Origin: Glycomyces sp. YM15
GTDB taxonomy: Bacteria; Actinomycetota; Actinomycetes; Mycobacteriales; Micromonosporaceae
Reading direction: 5' to 3'
NCBI RefSeq assembly: GCF_016918015.1
Contig: NZ_JAERMK010000002.1
Location: 186,001 to 250,000 of the forward strand
Length of the DNA stretch: 64,000 nucleotides
The number at the start of each line of letters is the position of its first letter. The first letter of the stretch is position 1. Below the pieces are notes generated by a model. It was not told the origin of the DNA. It searched no databases and saw only the letters and a list, made by a program, of their open reading frames with translations. Positions 35,959 through 44,197 of the stretch are shown piece after piece. The position numbers and the translations under genes are program-made.

Positions 35959-38472
35959 GTGATCCGCGAACGCCACCCACGTCTCTTCGCGGTACTGCCA
36001 TGGGCGCTGCTCGTCCTGCTGTTCGGTGCCGACATCCTCGGCATCGTCTACTTCGGGCTGCCTCAGTCCTACCCGGTGGCCCAGTGCCTGCTGCTGGTCG
36101 CCAGTTTCGTGCTGGCCCAGAACCTCCTGGTGCAACAGCATGTCAGAGGCCACCGGATCTCCTTCAACCTCGCCGACATCCCACTGGTGCTGGCGCTGTT
36201 CTACCTGGACCCGTTCCTGGTCGTCGCCGTCCGGGTCGCAGCCTCCCTGATCTACTACTCCGGGCGCTACCTCCGCAGCCAGGACGCCGGAGTCTTCAAG
36301 CCGCTCTTCAACATCGCCATGTCGACCTCGGGCGCGGTCAGCGCCTCGCTCGTCGTGCTGTTCGCCGGACTCGACACGGCGAACGACCCGCGGACCTGGA
36401 TCGTGCTCGTCGCCGCGGTCGTGGCCGCAGGGCTCTTCACCACCGCGCTCCTCTCGCTGCTGCTGTGGATCATCAGCGGCTGGCGCAGCATGGTCCAAGC
36501 CTGGATGGGCTTCTCGCTCACCGTGGCCGGCCCCATCATGGCCGCGTGCGTCGGCCTGATCTTCCTCGTCCTGCTCGAGGCCACACCGTGGGCGTGGATC
36601 CTCATCGCCTTCCTGCTCCTCACCATCGTGGCCCTCGCCACCAGCTACATCAAGCTGCGCCGCCAACGCCACATCCTCAACGAGCTCAACACTTTCACCC
36701 AGCTCGTCGCCGACTCCGTCCGCTCGAACCGGCTCATTGACGCGAGCCTCGGGCGGCTCCGCGAGATCCTCTCCGCCGAGTCCGCCACGGTCTGGGTCCC
36801 CGCCGAAGGCCGCTATCCGGAGATCCGGCTCACGTCCGCGGTCGACGACATGGGCCTGACCGACCTCGACCCCGTCCCCGAAGCGCTCCAGCAGGCGGTC
36901 ATCGAGACCGGCCGCCCTATCCTCATCGGCTCGAAGCACGGCAGCCGCGACGAGAAGGCCGCGCTCCAGAGCGCCGGCCTGCGAGGCGCCATGCTCGTGC
37001 CCCTCCGCTCCGGCGACGAGACCTACGGCTGCCTCTCCGTCGCCGACCGCATCGGCGGCGAGATGTCGCACTTCCTGCCGCTCGACCTCCAACTCCTGGA
37101 GACCCTCGCCGCGCACGTGAGCATCGCCGTCGACAACTCCCGACTGGTCGACCAGCTCCGCTACGACGCCTACCACGACCCGCTCACCGGCCTCCCCAGC
37201 CGCCGCCGGTCCCTCGCCGCACTCCAGGAAGCCCTGTCGATCACCGTCCCCAACGAAGTCGTCGCGGTCTTCATGTTCGATGTGGACTCCCTCCACGAGA
37301 TCAACGACGCCCTCGGCCACGAGGCCGGCGACACCGCGCTCAAGGAGTTCGCCAAGCGCCTCAGCGGCCACGCGCCCGCCGCCTCCTTCCTCGGCCGCAT
37401 CGACTCCGACGAGTTCATCCTCCAGACCCGACTCGCCTCCACCGACGCAGCCCTCGACACCGCCCGGCGGCTCCGAGCCGCCGTCCAAGGCCCGTTCGAA
37501 GTCGGCGGCGTCGCCGTCAGCCTCTCCGCGGCCGTCGGCGTCGTCACCCACCCCGACTTCGCCGCCGACGCCGACGAACTCCTCAAACGCGCCGACGGCG
37601 CGACCCGGCAGGCCAAGAACGCCTCCGACGGCGTGCAGCTCTACCACTCCGGCCTCGAATCCGAGAGCCTGCGCCGCATCGGCCTCGCCGCCGACCTCCG
37701 CCGCGCCCTCGACCGGGGCCGGCTCGAAGTGCACTTCCAGCCGAAGGTCCGGCTCGACACCGGCGCCGTGCTCGGAGCCGAGGCACTGGTGCGCTGGCCG
37801 CATCCGACGTTCGGTCTGGTCGCCCCCGAGGAGTTCATCCCGATCGCCGGGTCGACGGGCCAGCTCGGTCAGCTCACCGAGACGGTGCTCGACGAGGCGC
37901 TGCGGCGATCGGCCGAATGGGCCGGGGACGACGGGCCGCTGCCGATGGCGGTGAACCTGTCCCCGCGCACGCTCGCGGACGCGGGCTTCCCGGACAAGGT
38001 CGCCTCGCTCCTGGAGCGCCACGGAGTCCCGGCCGAGCGGTTGACGTTCGAGATCACCGAGGACGACGTGGTCTCGGGAGAGCCGCGGCTCACACCGGCG
38101 CTCGACCGGCTCCACGAGATGGGCGTGCGCCTGTCCGTGGACGACTTCGGCACCGGGTACTCCTCGCTCGCGTACCTGCGGCGGCTGCCGGTCCAGGAGA
38201 TCAAGATCGATCTGCGGTTCGTGCAGGGCATGGCCACCGACGCGGACGACCGGGCGATCGTGGAGGCGGTCCTGGGCCTGGCCCGGCACTTCGCCATCGA
38301 CGTGGTCGCCGAGGGCATCGAGGCGCACCAGACCGTCGAGCAGCTCCGCGAGCTCGACTGCGAGGCCGGTCAGGGCTACTACTTCTCGCGTCCGCTGCCG
38401 GCCGACCGCTTCGCCGCCTGGCTCCACAACCAGCCCGGCGGCCGGGGCCGGGCCCGCCTCCGGGCGGTCTGA
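35959..38472 (+). CDS. Membrane GAF-GGDEF-EAL c-di-GMP phosphodiesterase
   Basis: An 837-residue membrane protein. The N-terminal 230 residues have about six hydrophobic segments (VLPWALLVLLFGADILGIVYF and onward). A GAF-like domain follows (about 245-395), then a GGDEF domain (about 400-555) in which the active-site motif reads DSDEF, so cyclase activity is unlikely. The EAL domain (about 570-820) has AEALVRW, NLSPRT, EITEDD, DDFGTGYSSL, KIDLRF and VAEGIE, the full metal and catalytic set. It probably degrades cyclic di-GMP in response to a membrane or GAF ligand. The start is GTG 35959. It follows the small repeat-peptide gene closely. tRNA-Thr follows downstream. Confidence 0.9.
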   Translation: MIRERHPRLFAVLPWALLVLLFGADILGIVYFGLPQSYPVAQCLLLVASFVLAQNLLVQQHVRGHRISFNLADIPLVLALFYLDPFLVVAVRVAASLIYYSGRYLRSQDAGVFKPLFNIAMSTSGAVSASLVVLFAGLDTANDPRTWIVLVAAVVAAGLFTTALLSLLLWIISGWRSMVQAWMGFSLTVAGPIMAACVGLIFLVLLEATPWAWILIAFLLLTIVALATSYIKLRRQRHILNELNTFTQLVADSVRSNRLIDASLGRLREILSAESATVWVPAEGRYPEIRLTSAVDDMGLTDLDPVPEALQQAVIETGRPILIGSKHGSRDEKAALQSAGLRGAMLVPLRSGDETYGCLSVADRIGGEMSHFLPLDLQLLETLAAHVSIAVDNSRLVDQLRYDAYHDPLTGLPSRRRSLAALQEALSITVPNEVVAVFMFDVDSLHEINDALGHEAGDTALKEFAKRLSGHAPAASFLGRIDSDEFILQTRLASTDAALDTARRLRAAVQGPFEVGGVAVSLSAAVGVVTHPDFAADADELLKRADGATRQAKNASDGVQLYHSGLESESLRRIGLAADLRRALDRGRLEVHFQPKVRLDTGAVLGAEALVRWPHPTFGLVAPEEFIPIAGSTGQLGQLTETVLDEALRRSAEWAGDDGPLPMAVNLSPRTLADAGFPDKVASLLERHGVPAERLTFEITEDDVVSGEPRLTPALDRLHEMGVRLSVDDFGTGYSSLAYLRRLPVQEIKIDLRFVQGMATDADDRAIVEAVLGLARHFAIDVVAEGIEAHQTVEQLRELDCEAGQGYYFSRPLPADRFAAWLHNQPGGRGRARLRAV

Positions 38473-38570
38473 CCGCAGCGCTGTGGCCCGCACCGCAAGG
38501 CGGGCCCCGCGTTCGATCTGGGCGGCCCGTCATGTACTCTTGTCAAGGCCGCGGGGGAAGCCTCGCGATC

Positions 38571-38643
38571 GCCCCCTTAGCTCAGTCGGCAGAGCGTCTC
38601 CATGGTAAGGAGAAGGTCTACGGTTCGATTCCGTAAGGGGGCT
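38571..38643 (+). tRNA. tRNA-Thr (anticodon GGT)
   Basis: The acceptor stem GCCCCCT (38571-38577) pairs with AGGGGGC, the D-arm is TAGCTCAGTCGGCAGAGC, the anticodon loop ATGGTAA lies in the stem TCTCC/GGAGA, and the T-arm is ACGG-TTCGATT-CCGT. The anticodon GGT reads ACC and ACU. CCA is not encoded. Confidence 0.95.
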
Positions 38644-38729
38644 CGGAAGCACTCAAGACCATTCGGGTGCTGTACTGCTCACACAGTTCATCTGCTCACG
38701 CAGGGCCATCTGGTAGGCAGTGAGCGCAC

Positions 38730-38801
38730 GGCGGTGTAGCTCAGTGGTAGAGCAAACGACTCATAATCGTTGTGTCGGCAGTTCGATCCTGCCCATCGCT
38801 A
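38730..38801 (+). tRNA. tRNA-Met (anticodon CAT)
   Basis: The acceptor GGCGGTG (38730-38736) pairs with CATCGCT (38794-38800) using two wobble pairs. The anticodon loop CTCATAA lies in AACGA/TCGTT and the T-arm is GGCAG-TTCGATC-CTGCC. The position between tRNA-Thr and rpmG is the usual place of elongator tRNA-Met in actinobacteria; a lysidine tRNA-Ile cannot be excluded by anticodon alone. Confidence 0.9.
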
Positions 38802-40819
38802 CTTTTGTAAAGCGTCGACCACCGAGATACGCTGGTCGACGCTTTGTTTTGTTCAAGAACGGCCCGTCGACCGGCGAGCCGAGTTAGAGGAAGGCACTCA
38901 TCGTGGCCAAGGCTACTGACGTCCGCCCCAAAATCACCATGGCGTGCGTGGAGTGCAAGGAGCGCAACTACGTCACGAAGAAGAACCGGCGGAACCACCC
39001 CGACCGGCTCGAGCTCAAGAAGTACTGCCCGAAGTGCAAGGTTTCGCGAGTCCACAAAGAGACCCGCTAGACCCTCTCCGCGGTACATGCTCAACGCTTC
39101 GTACGCAGGCCGGTCCTTGCCGCCCACCGAACCGGTGGTGATCACCCCGGATTCGGTGACCCGTTTCGCCCAGGCCCTCGGCCTCGACGACGACGGAACG
39201 GTTCCGCCTACATTCTTGATATCGCTCACGCTGCCCGCGGCGGAGCGGCTCATCGACGACCCCGAGTTCGGGCTCGACTGGAGCCGCGTCCTGCACCGCG
39301 AGCAGCGTTTCGCGTACCACCGCGAGCTGCGGGCGGGCGCCGCCGTGTCGTGCGCCTCGACCATCGAGTCGATCAAGTCCGTCGCCGGGAACGACCTCCT
39401 CGCGCTGCGCACCGACGTCCACGACGGCGAGGGCCTGGCCGCCGAGGTGTGGACCACCCTGTTCGTGGCCGGAGACCCCGCATGAGCCTGAGCGAACTGG
39501 CCGTGGGCCAGACGGTGTTCACCGCGACGTACCCCGTCACGCGGGCCGACCTCGTGGCCTACGCCGACGCCTCCGGGGACCAGAACCCGATCCACCAGGA
39601 CGAGGCCGCGGCCAAAGCCGCCGGGCTCCCCGACGTGATCGCCCACGGCATGTACACGATGGGCCTCGTCTCCCGCGCGGTGCGCGAATGGACCGCGAGC
39701 GCCGGGCTCGACGCGACCCTCACCGATTTCTCCGCGCGCTTCGCGAAGCCCGTGGTGGTGCCTGCCGACGGCGGCGCCGAAGTGGTCGTGGAAGGCAAGA
39801 TCCGCAAGCTCGACGCGACCTCGGTCGAGCTGGCGATGACCGTCCTGAGCGCCGGCGAGAAGGTCCTCGCACCGGCCCGCGCGACCCTCGTCACGAAGTA
39901 ACAAGCCAAGGACAACGGCGCTGACCAGCTGGTCAGCGCCGTTGCCGTTCGTCCACAGGCCTGTGGATAACTCGCTGTAGTCGAAGAATCCCCTGCCGCT
40001 CTTGCGGCCGATCTCGCCGGCCGCGACGAGGCGGCGCAGCAGTGCGGGCGGGAAGAACTTCGGGTCGGCCGTGTCCTCGTAGATGTTCTCGGTCGCGTGC
40101 GTGATCACGTCGATGCCGGTGAGGTCGGCGGTGGCGAGCGGGCCCATCGGGTGGCCGAAGCCGAGCCGGCAGGCGGTGTCGAGGTCTTCGGCGGAGATCA
40201 CGCCGTCCTCCACGAGCCGGGCCGCCTCGTTCACGAAGGCGCAGATGAGACGGGTGGTGGCGAATCCGGCGACGTCCCGGTTGACGACGACGCAGGTCTT
40301 CCCGGCGGACTCGGCGAAGTGGCGGGCGGTCTCCAGCGCCTCGTCGCTGGTGTGGATGCCGCGCACGAGTTCGCAGAGCTTCATCATGGGCACCGGTGAG
40401 AAGAAGTGGGTGCCGACGACCCGCTCGGGATGGGTTGCGGCGGCGGCGATCTCCGTGATCGGGATGGCCGAGGTGTTGGTCGCGAGGACGGTCTCGGGCG
40501 GGCAGACCGCCGAGAGCCTCCGGAAGACCTCCTGCTTGACCTCGAGGCGTTCGAAGACGGCCTCCACGCAGATCTTCGACCCCGCGGCCGCTTCGAGGTC
40601 GGTCGCCACCGTGATCCGGGCCTGCGCGGCCTCGGCCTCCGCGGTTGAGACCTTCTCCTTGGCGACGAAGCGGTCGAGCGAGTTGCGGATCGCCGCCTGC
40701 GCGCGGTCCAGCGCGCCGAGGTCCGTGTCGACCAACGTGACGTCCCAACCGCCCAGGCTCGTGACCTGCGCGATCCCGGAACCCATGAGTCCCGAACCGA
40801 TTACCGTGACTTTTGCCAT
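38741..40819 (-). CDS. 3-hydroxyacyl-CoA (3-hydroxybutyryl-CoA) dehydrogenase; frame runs past the normal end
   Basis: Residues 1 to about 283 (40819 down to about 39971) are a complete NAD-dependent L-3-hydroxyacyl-CoA dehydrogenase. It has the Rossmann motif [23 protein letters not shown], the catalytic His in [11 protein letters not shown] with Glu in CELVRG, and the C-terminal [12 protein letters not shown]. It oxidises 3-hydroxyacyl-CoA in fatty-acid or butanoate metabolism. Family members stop within a few residues of that motif. Here the frame stays open for 400 more codons, through the terminator palindrome and antisense to both MaoC genes, rpmG and part of tRNA-Met, ending at 38741. 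That extension has no protein-like features. Either the true stop was lost by mutation or base-calling error, or the long tail is translated. Confidence 0.7.
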   Translation of the reverse strand: MAKVTVIGSGLMGSGIAQVTSLGGWDVTLVDTDLGALDRAQAAIRNSLDRFVAKEKVSTAEAEAAQARITVATDLEAAAGSKICVEAVFERLEVKQEVFRRLSAVCPPETVLATNTSAIPITEIAAAATHPERVVGTHFFSPVPMMKLCELVRGIHTSDEALETARHFAESAGKTCVVVNRDVAGFATTRLICAFVNEAARLVEDGVISAEDLDTACRLGFGHPMGPLATADLTGIDVITHATENIYEDTADPKFFPPALLRRLVAAGEIGRKSGRGFFDYSELSTGLWTNGNGADQLVSAVVLGLLLRDEGRAGRCEDLLAGAQDGHRQLDRGRVELADLAFHDHFGAAVGRHHHGLREARGEIGEGRVEPGARGPFAHRAGDEAHRVHAVGDHVGEPGGFGRGLVLVDRVLVPGGVGVGHEVGPRDGVRRGEHRLAHGQFAQAHAGSPATNRVVHTSAARPSPSWTSVRSARRSFPATDLIDSMVEAHDTAAPARSSRWYAKRCSRCRTRLQSSPNSGSSMSRSAAGSVSDIKNVGGTVPSSSRPRAWAKRVTESGVITTGSVGGKDRPAYEALSMYRGEGLAGLFVDSRNLALRAVLLELEPVGVVPPVLLRDVVALLALHARHGDFGADVSSLGHDECLPLTRLAGRRAVLEQNKASTSVSRWSTLYKSSDGQDRTADTTIMSRLLYH
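38903..39070 (+). CDS. rpmG: 50S ribosomal protein L33
   Basis: A 55-residue ribosomal protein L33 starting at GTG 38903 after GAGGAAGG. It has the zinc-ribbon form with two CxxC pairs ([10 protein letters not shown] and YCPKCKVSR) and the conserved [20 protein letters not shown] core. The two tRNAs just upstream and the dehydratase genes just downstream are the standard actinobacterial context. Confidence 0.97.
   Translation: MAKATDVRPKITMACVECKERNYVTKKNRRNHPDRLELKKYCPKCKVSRVHKETR
39087..39485 (+). CDS. MaoC-type (R)-hydratase, N-terminal-domain subunit (HadA-like)
   Basis: A 132-residue FAS1-type dehydratase/MaoC N-terminal-like protein, related to HadA. The start ATG 39087 lies 16 bases after rpmG. 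Motifs include [38 protein letters not shown] and the hot-dog strand region [20 protein letters not shown]. It lacks the catalytic Asp-His pair, which the partner subunit supplies. The two together form a (3R)-hydroxyacyl dehydratase. In mycobacteria the complex serves mycolate elongation; here its pathway is unknown. It overlaps the next gene by 4 bases (ATGA). Confidence 0.88.
   Translation: MLNASYAGRSLPPTEPVVITPDSVTRFAQALGLDDDGTVPPTFLISLTLPAAERLIDDPEFGLDWSRVLHREQRFAYHRELRAGAAVSCASTIESIKSVAGNDLLALRTDVHDGEGLAAEVWTTLFVAGDPA
39482..39901 (+). CDS. MaoC-type (R)-hydratase, catalytic subunit (HadB-like)
   Basis: A 139-residue hot-dog dehydratase with the hydratase 2 motif [31 protein letters not shown], carrying the catalytic Asp and His. 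It is expected to dehydrate (3R)-hydroxyacyl thioesters together with the upstream subunit. Its start overlaps the upstream stop. In many actinobacteria murB follows; here a perfect-palindrome terminator and a convergent dehydrogenase follow instead. Confidence 0.92.
   Translation: MSLSELAVGQTVFTATYPVTRADLVAYADASGDQNPIHQDEAAAKAAGLPDVIAHGMYTMGLVSRAVREWTASAGLDATLTDFSARFAKPVVVPADGGAEVVVEGKIRKLDATSVELAMTVLSAGEKVLAPARATLVTK
39914..39943. terminator. Perfect 30-bp palindrome, bidirectional terminator
   Basis: AACGGCGCTGACCAG (39914-39928) is followed directly by its reverse complement (39929-39943). It ends the rpmG-dehydratase transcript. On the minus strand it lies inside the over-long dehydrogenase frame. 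Confidence 0.8.
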
Positions 40820-40843
40820 GGGGCGAGGCTATATGGTCGGTGC

Positions 40844-41425
40844 ATGGCGGTCAATCTCACCAGGATTTACACGAAGACGGGCGACGACGGCACGACCGGT
40901 CTCGCCGACTTCTCCCGCGTCCCCAAGACGCATGTCAGGCTCGCGGCCTACGGCGACGTCGACGAGGCCAACGCGGTCATCGGCTCGGCGCTCGCGCTGC
41001 AGACGGGCGAGATCGGCGAGCGCGAGCAGGAGATCCTCCTCGCGGTGCAGAACGATCTGTTCGATGTCGGCGCGGATCTCTCGACGCCGGTGTCCGAGAA
41101 CCCGAAGTACCCTCCGCTTCGCATAGACGAGTCCTATGTGACACGGTTGGAGGGCTGGATCGACGAGTGCAACGCCGATCTGGAGGCGCTGCGGTCGTTC
41201 ATCCTGCGCGGCGGCACGCCGGGGGCGGCGCTGCTGCACCAGGCGTGCACGGTGGCGCGCCGGGCCGAGCGTTCGGTGTGGGCGCTCCTCGACGCCGAAC
41301 CGGACACCACGCACGAGGTGCCGGTCACCTACCTCAACCGGCTTTCCGACCTGCTGTTCGTGCTCGCCCGTAAAGCGAACCCGGGAGGGGACGTGCTGTG
41401 GCGCCCGCGCGCCTCACAGGCGTGA
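40844..41425 (+). CDS. Cob(I)alamin adenosyltransferase, PduO type
   Basis: A 193-residue ATP:corrinoid adenosyltransferase of the PduO family. It has the N-terminal ATP-binding segment YTKTGDDGTTGL, the helical core with LQNDLFDVGADLSTP-like VQNDLFDVGADLSTP, SFILRGGTPGAALLHQACTVARRAER and YLNRLSDLLFVLAR. It attaches the 5'-deoxyadenosyl group to cob(I)alamin to make coenzyme B12. It is divergent from the dehydrogenase gene, with only 24 bases between starts, so both promoters overlap. No B12-dependent enzyme lies in the window. Confidence 0.93.
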   Translation: MAVNLTRIYTKTGDDGTTGLADFSRVPKTHVRLAAYGDVDEANAVIGSALALQTGEIGEREQEILLAVQNDLFDVGADLSTPVSENPKYPPLRIDESYVTRLEGWIDECNADLEALRSFILRGGTPGAALLHQACTVARRAERSVWALLDAEPDTTHEVPVTYLNRLSDLLFVLARKANPGGDVLWRPRASQA

Positions 41426-41475
41426 AACAATAGCCAACCTGCGAATTCTCCGTCGCGTTGCGAAATCGTTACCCC

Positions 41476-41536
41476 TTGACGACACCTTTACAGCTTGACG
41501 AGAGCGATAACACGAGCCAGGATATGAGCGGTAACA
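41476..41536 (+). promoter_or_regulatory. Putative promoter and direct-repeat operator of the sugar importer
   Basis: TTGACG occurs at 41476-41481 and 41495-41500. From the second, CAGGAT/GGATAT lies at a suitable -10 distance. Two near-identical 11-mers, GAGCGATAACA (41502-41512) and GAGCGGTAACA (41526-41536), sit in and after the promoter, as for a repressor bound in tandem. No regulator gene is adjacent. Confidence 0.4.
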
Positions 41537-41596
41537 TGCGTTCACGCAAATATCCAAAACCCTCGTATTCAACACGCTTGAAAGGCGACCCCCAAC

Positions 41597-42583
41597 GTGT
41601 TCAAGAAAGCTCTTGCCGGCATCGGCGCCGGTGCACTCCTCTTCGGACTCGCGGCCTGCGGCGGCGGTGACGGCGGCTCCGACGGCGGCGACGACGGCAG
41701 CCTCGTCATCGGCTTCGCCCAGGTCGGCGCCGAATCAGCGTGGCGCACGGCCAACTCCAAGTCGGTGCAGGACGCGGCCGAGGCCGCGGGCCACACCCTG
41801 AAGTTCAACGACGCGCAGCAGGACCAGGAAAAGCAGATCGAGGCCGTCCGCGGTTTCATCAACCAGCAGGTTGACGTCATCGTCCTGGCACCGGTGGTCG
41901 AGACCGGCTGGACCGACGTGCTGCAGGAGGCCGAGGACGCGGGCATCCCCGTCGTCCTGGCCGACCGCGGCGTCGAAGCGGCCGACGAGGACCTGTACGT
42001 GACCCGCCTGGGCTCGGACTTCGCCGAAGAGGGCCGCAAGGCCGGCGCCTGGGCGGCCGAGACCTTCGCCGCCGACGCCGACGGCACCAAGATCCTCGAG
42101 CTGCAGGGCACCACCGGTTCCGCTCCCGCGAACGACCGCAAGTCCGGCTTCTTCGAGGTGCTCGACGCCGAGGGCCTGAACTACGAGATCGTCGACTCCC
42201 AGTCGGGCAACTTCACCGCCGAAGAGGGCAAGGCCGTGATGGAAACCTTCATCACCACCCACGGCCTCGACGGCATCGACCTGCTCTACGCCCACAACGA
42301 CGAGATGGGCCTCGGCGCCATCCAGGCCATCGAAGAGGCCGGCAAGGTCCCGGGCCAGGACATCCAGATCATCATCGTCGACGGTTCCAAGGCCGGGTTC
42401 CAGGCCGGTGTCGACGGCAAGGTCAACTACATCGTCGAGTGCAACCCGGCGTTCGGTCCCCAGCTGATGGAGGTCGTCGAGGCGGTCGCCGCCGGCGAGA
42501 CCCCCGAGAAGTTCACCCCGGTCGAGGAGGGCGTCTTCGACGCCACCCAGTTCGAGGCCGAACTCCCCAACCGCCAGTTCTGA
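41597..42583 (+). CDS. ytfQ: Galactofuranose/sugar ABC transporter substrate-binding lipoprotein (YtfQ-like)
   Basis: A 328-residue periplasmic-binding-protein-like lipoprotein. The start is GTG 41597. The signal ends in the lipobox GLAAC at about residue 21, followed by a glycine/aspartate linker. The mature part begins IGFAQVGAESAWRTANSKSV and continues QDQEKQIEAVRGFINQQVDV then LAPVVETGWTDVL, which matches E. coli YtfQ closely. The family binds galactofuranose or related hexoses outside the membrane and hands them to the YtfT/YjfF permeases. It is the first gene of a four-gene operon with promoter-like signals upstream. Confidence 0.9.
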   Translation: MFKKALAGIGAGALLFGLAACGGGDGGSDGGDDGSLVIGFAQVGAESAWRTANSKSVQDAAEAAGHTLKFNDAQQDQEKQIEAVRGFINQQVDVIVLAPVVETGWTDVLQEAEDAGIPVVLADRGVEAADEDLYVTRLGSDFAEEGRKAGAWAAETFAADADGTKILELQGTTGSAPANDRKSGFFEVLDAEGLNYEIVDSQSGNFTAEEGKAVMETFITTHGLDGIDLLYAHNDEMGLGAIQAIEEAGKVPGQDIQIIIVDGSKAGFQAGVDGKVNYIVECNPAFGPQLMEVVEAVAAGETPEKFTPVEEGVFDATQFEAELPNRQF

Positions 42584-42676
42584 TCGGCACTCTCCCCACG
42601 TCCGGGCGGACCGCGAGGTCCGCCCGGACGCAGTCAATCCCAGAGCCCTCCAACCGCACAGCGAAGGTCGAATCCC

Positions 42677-44197
42677 ATGTCTGACGACCCGATCGTCCAG
42701 ATGACCGGGATCAGGAAGGACTTCACCGGTGTCCGCGCCCTCGACGGCGTGGACTTCACCCTCAGGCCAGGAGAGATCCACGCCATCATGGGGGAGAACG
42801 GTGCCGGAAAGTCCACTTTGATCAAGGTTTTGACGGGTGTCCACACCCCGGACGCCGGCGACATCCTGCTCGACGGGAAGAGCGTCCGCTTCCATTCCCC
42901 GGGTGCGGCCCAATCCGCCGGCATCTCCACGGTCTACCAGGAGGTCAACCTCACCGACAACCTGTCGGTGGCCGAGAACCTCTTCGCCGGGCGCGAGCCG
43001 CGCCTCGGCCCGTTCATCAACTTCCGCGCCATGCGCCGCAAGGCCAAAGCGCTCCTGGACGACATCGGGATCGACCTCAACGTCGCCGCGCCGCTGTCCT
43101 CCTACTCGATCGCCATGCAGCAGCTCGTCGCGATCGCCCGCGCCGTCGACATCGAGTCGAAGGTCCTCATCCTCGACGAGCCGACCTCCTCGCTCGACCG
43201 CGACGAAGTGGCCGTGCTCCTCGGCGTCATGCGCCGCCTCGCCGAGCAGGGCACCGCGATGGTGTTCATCTCCCACTTCCTCGAGCAGGTCTACGACATC
43301 AGCGACCGGATGACGGTGCTGCGCAACGGGAAGCTCGTCGGCGAATGGTCCACCGCGGACCTCCCCGAGAACGAGCTCATCGGGCACATGCTCGGCCGCG
43401 AGGCCGTCGTCCTCGAGCAGATCGAGCGGACCGCCGCCGCGCACCAGGTCGAGGACGAGACACCGCTGGTCAGTGCGACCGGCCTGGGTCGCAAGGGATC
43501 CATCGCGCCGTACGACCTCGACGTCCGCCGCGGCGAGGTCGTGGGCCTGGCCGGACTGCTCGGCTCCGGTCGCACCGAGACCATCCGGCTCATCGCCGGG
43601 GCCGACCGCGCCGACTCCGGATCGCTGGCCTTCGACGGCGCGAAGGTGGGCGGCCACAACCCGCGCACCGCCTCCGCGCGCGGCATCGCCTACTGCCCGG
43701 AGAACCGCAAGACCGAAGGCCTCGTCGGGGACCTCACGGTGGCCGAGAACATGATCCTGGCGATGCAGGCCTCGCGGGGCTGGGCCCGGACGATTCCGGT
43801 GGCCCGCCGCGACAAGCTCGTCGCCGAGTTCATCGAGAAGCTCGACATCCGTCCCGCGAACCCGGACATGCCCGTCAAGAACCTCTCCGGCGGCAACCAG
43901 CAGAAGGTGCTGCTCGCCCGCTGGATGCTCATCGAACCGAAGCTGCTCATCCTCGACGAGCCCACGCGCGGCATCGACGTGGGCGCCAAGGCCGACATCC
44001 AGAAGCTCGTCGCGGAACTCTCGGCGGACGGCATGGCGGTCCTGTTCGTCTCCGCCGAGCTCGACGAGGTCACGCGCCTGTCCGACCGGATCGCGGTCCT
44101 GCGCGACCGCGAACTCATCGCCGTGCTCGAATCCGAGGCCGACATGACCACCGAGAAGATCGTCGACACCATCGTGGCGAAGGGAGGCGAGCGATGA
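42677..44197 (+). CDS. ytfR: Sugar ABC transporter ATP-binding protein (YtfR-like)
   Basis: A 506-residue ATPase with two fused nucleotide-binding domains, as in ribose/galactofuranose importers. The first has Walker A GENGAGKS, a signature region (ASPLSS-like APLSSYSIAMQQLVAIAR) and Walker B VLILDEPTSSLD. The second has a degenerate Walker A (GLLGSGRTE), signature LSGGNQQKV and Walker B LLILDEPTRGID. It energises uptake of the sugar delivered by the upstream binding protein. It lies 93 bases after the binding-protein gene and overlaps the next permease gene by 4 bases. Confidence 0.92.
   Translation: MSDDPIVQMTGIRKDFTGVRALDGVDFTLRPGEIHAIMGENGAGKSTLIKVLTGVHTPDAGDILLDGKSVRFHSPGAAQSAGISTVYQEVNLTDNLSVAENLFAGREPRLGPFINFRAMRRKAKALLDDIGIDLNVAAPLSSYSIAMQQLVAIARAVDIESKVLILDEPTSSLDRDEVAVLLGVMRRLAEQGTAMVFISHFLEQVYDISDRMTVLRNGKLVGEWSTADLPENELIGHMLGREAVVLEQIERTAAAHQVEDETPLVSATGLGRKGSIAPYDLDVRRGEVVGLAGLLGSGRTETIRLIAGADRADSGSLAFDGAKVGGHNPRTASARGIAYCPENRKTEGLVGDLTVAENMILAMQASRGWARTIPVARRDKLVAEFIEKLDIRPANPDMPVKNLSGGNQQKVLLARWMLIEPKLLILDEPTRGIDVGAKADIQKLVAELSADGMAVLFVSAELDEVTRLSDRIAVLRDRELIAVLESEADMTTEKIVDTIVAKGGER

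Noticed and set aside
35887-38493. An 868-codon minus-strand frame opposite the GGDEF-EAL gene
   Set aside because: Shadow frame with repetitive Asp/Glu/Gly/Arg/Val composition, while the plus strand has full domain motifs.
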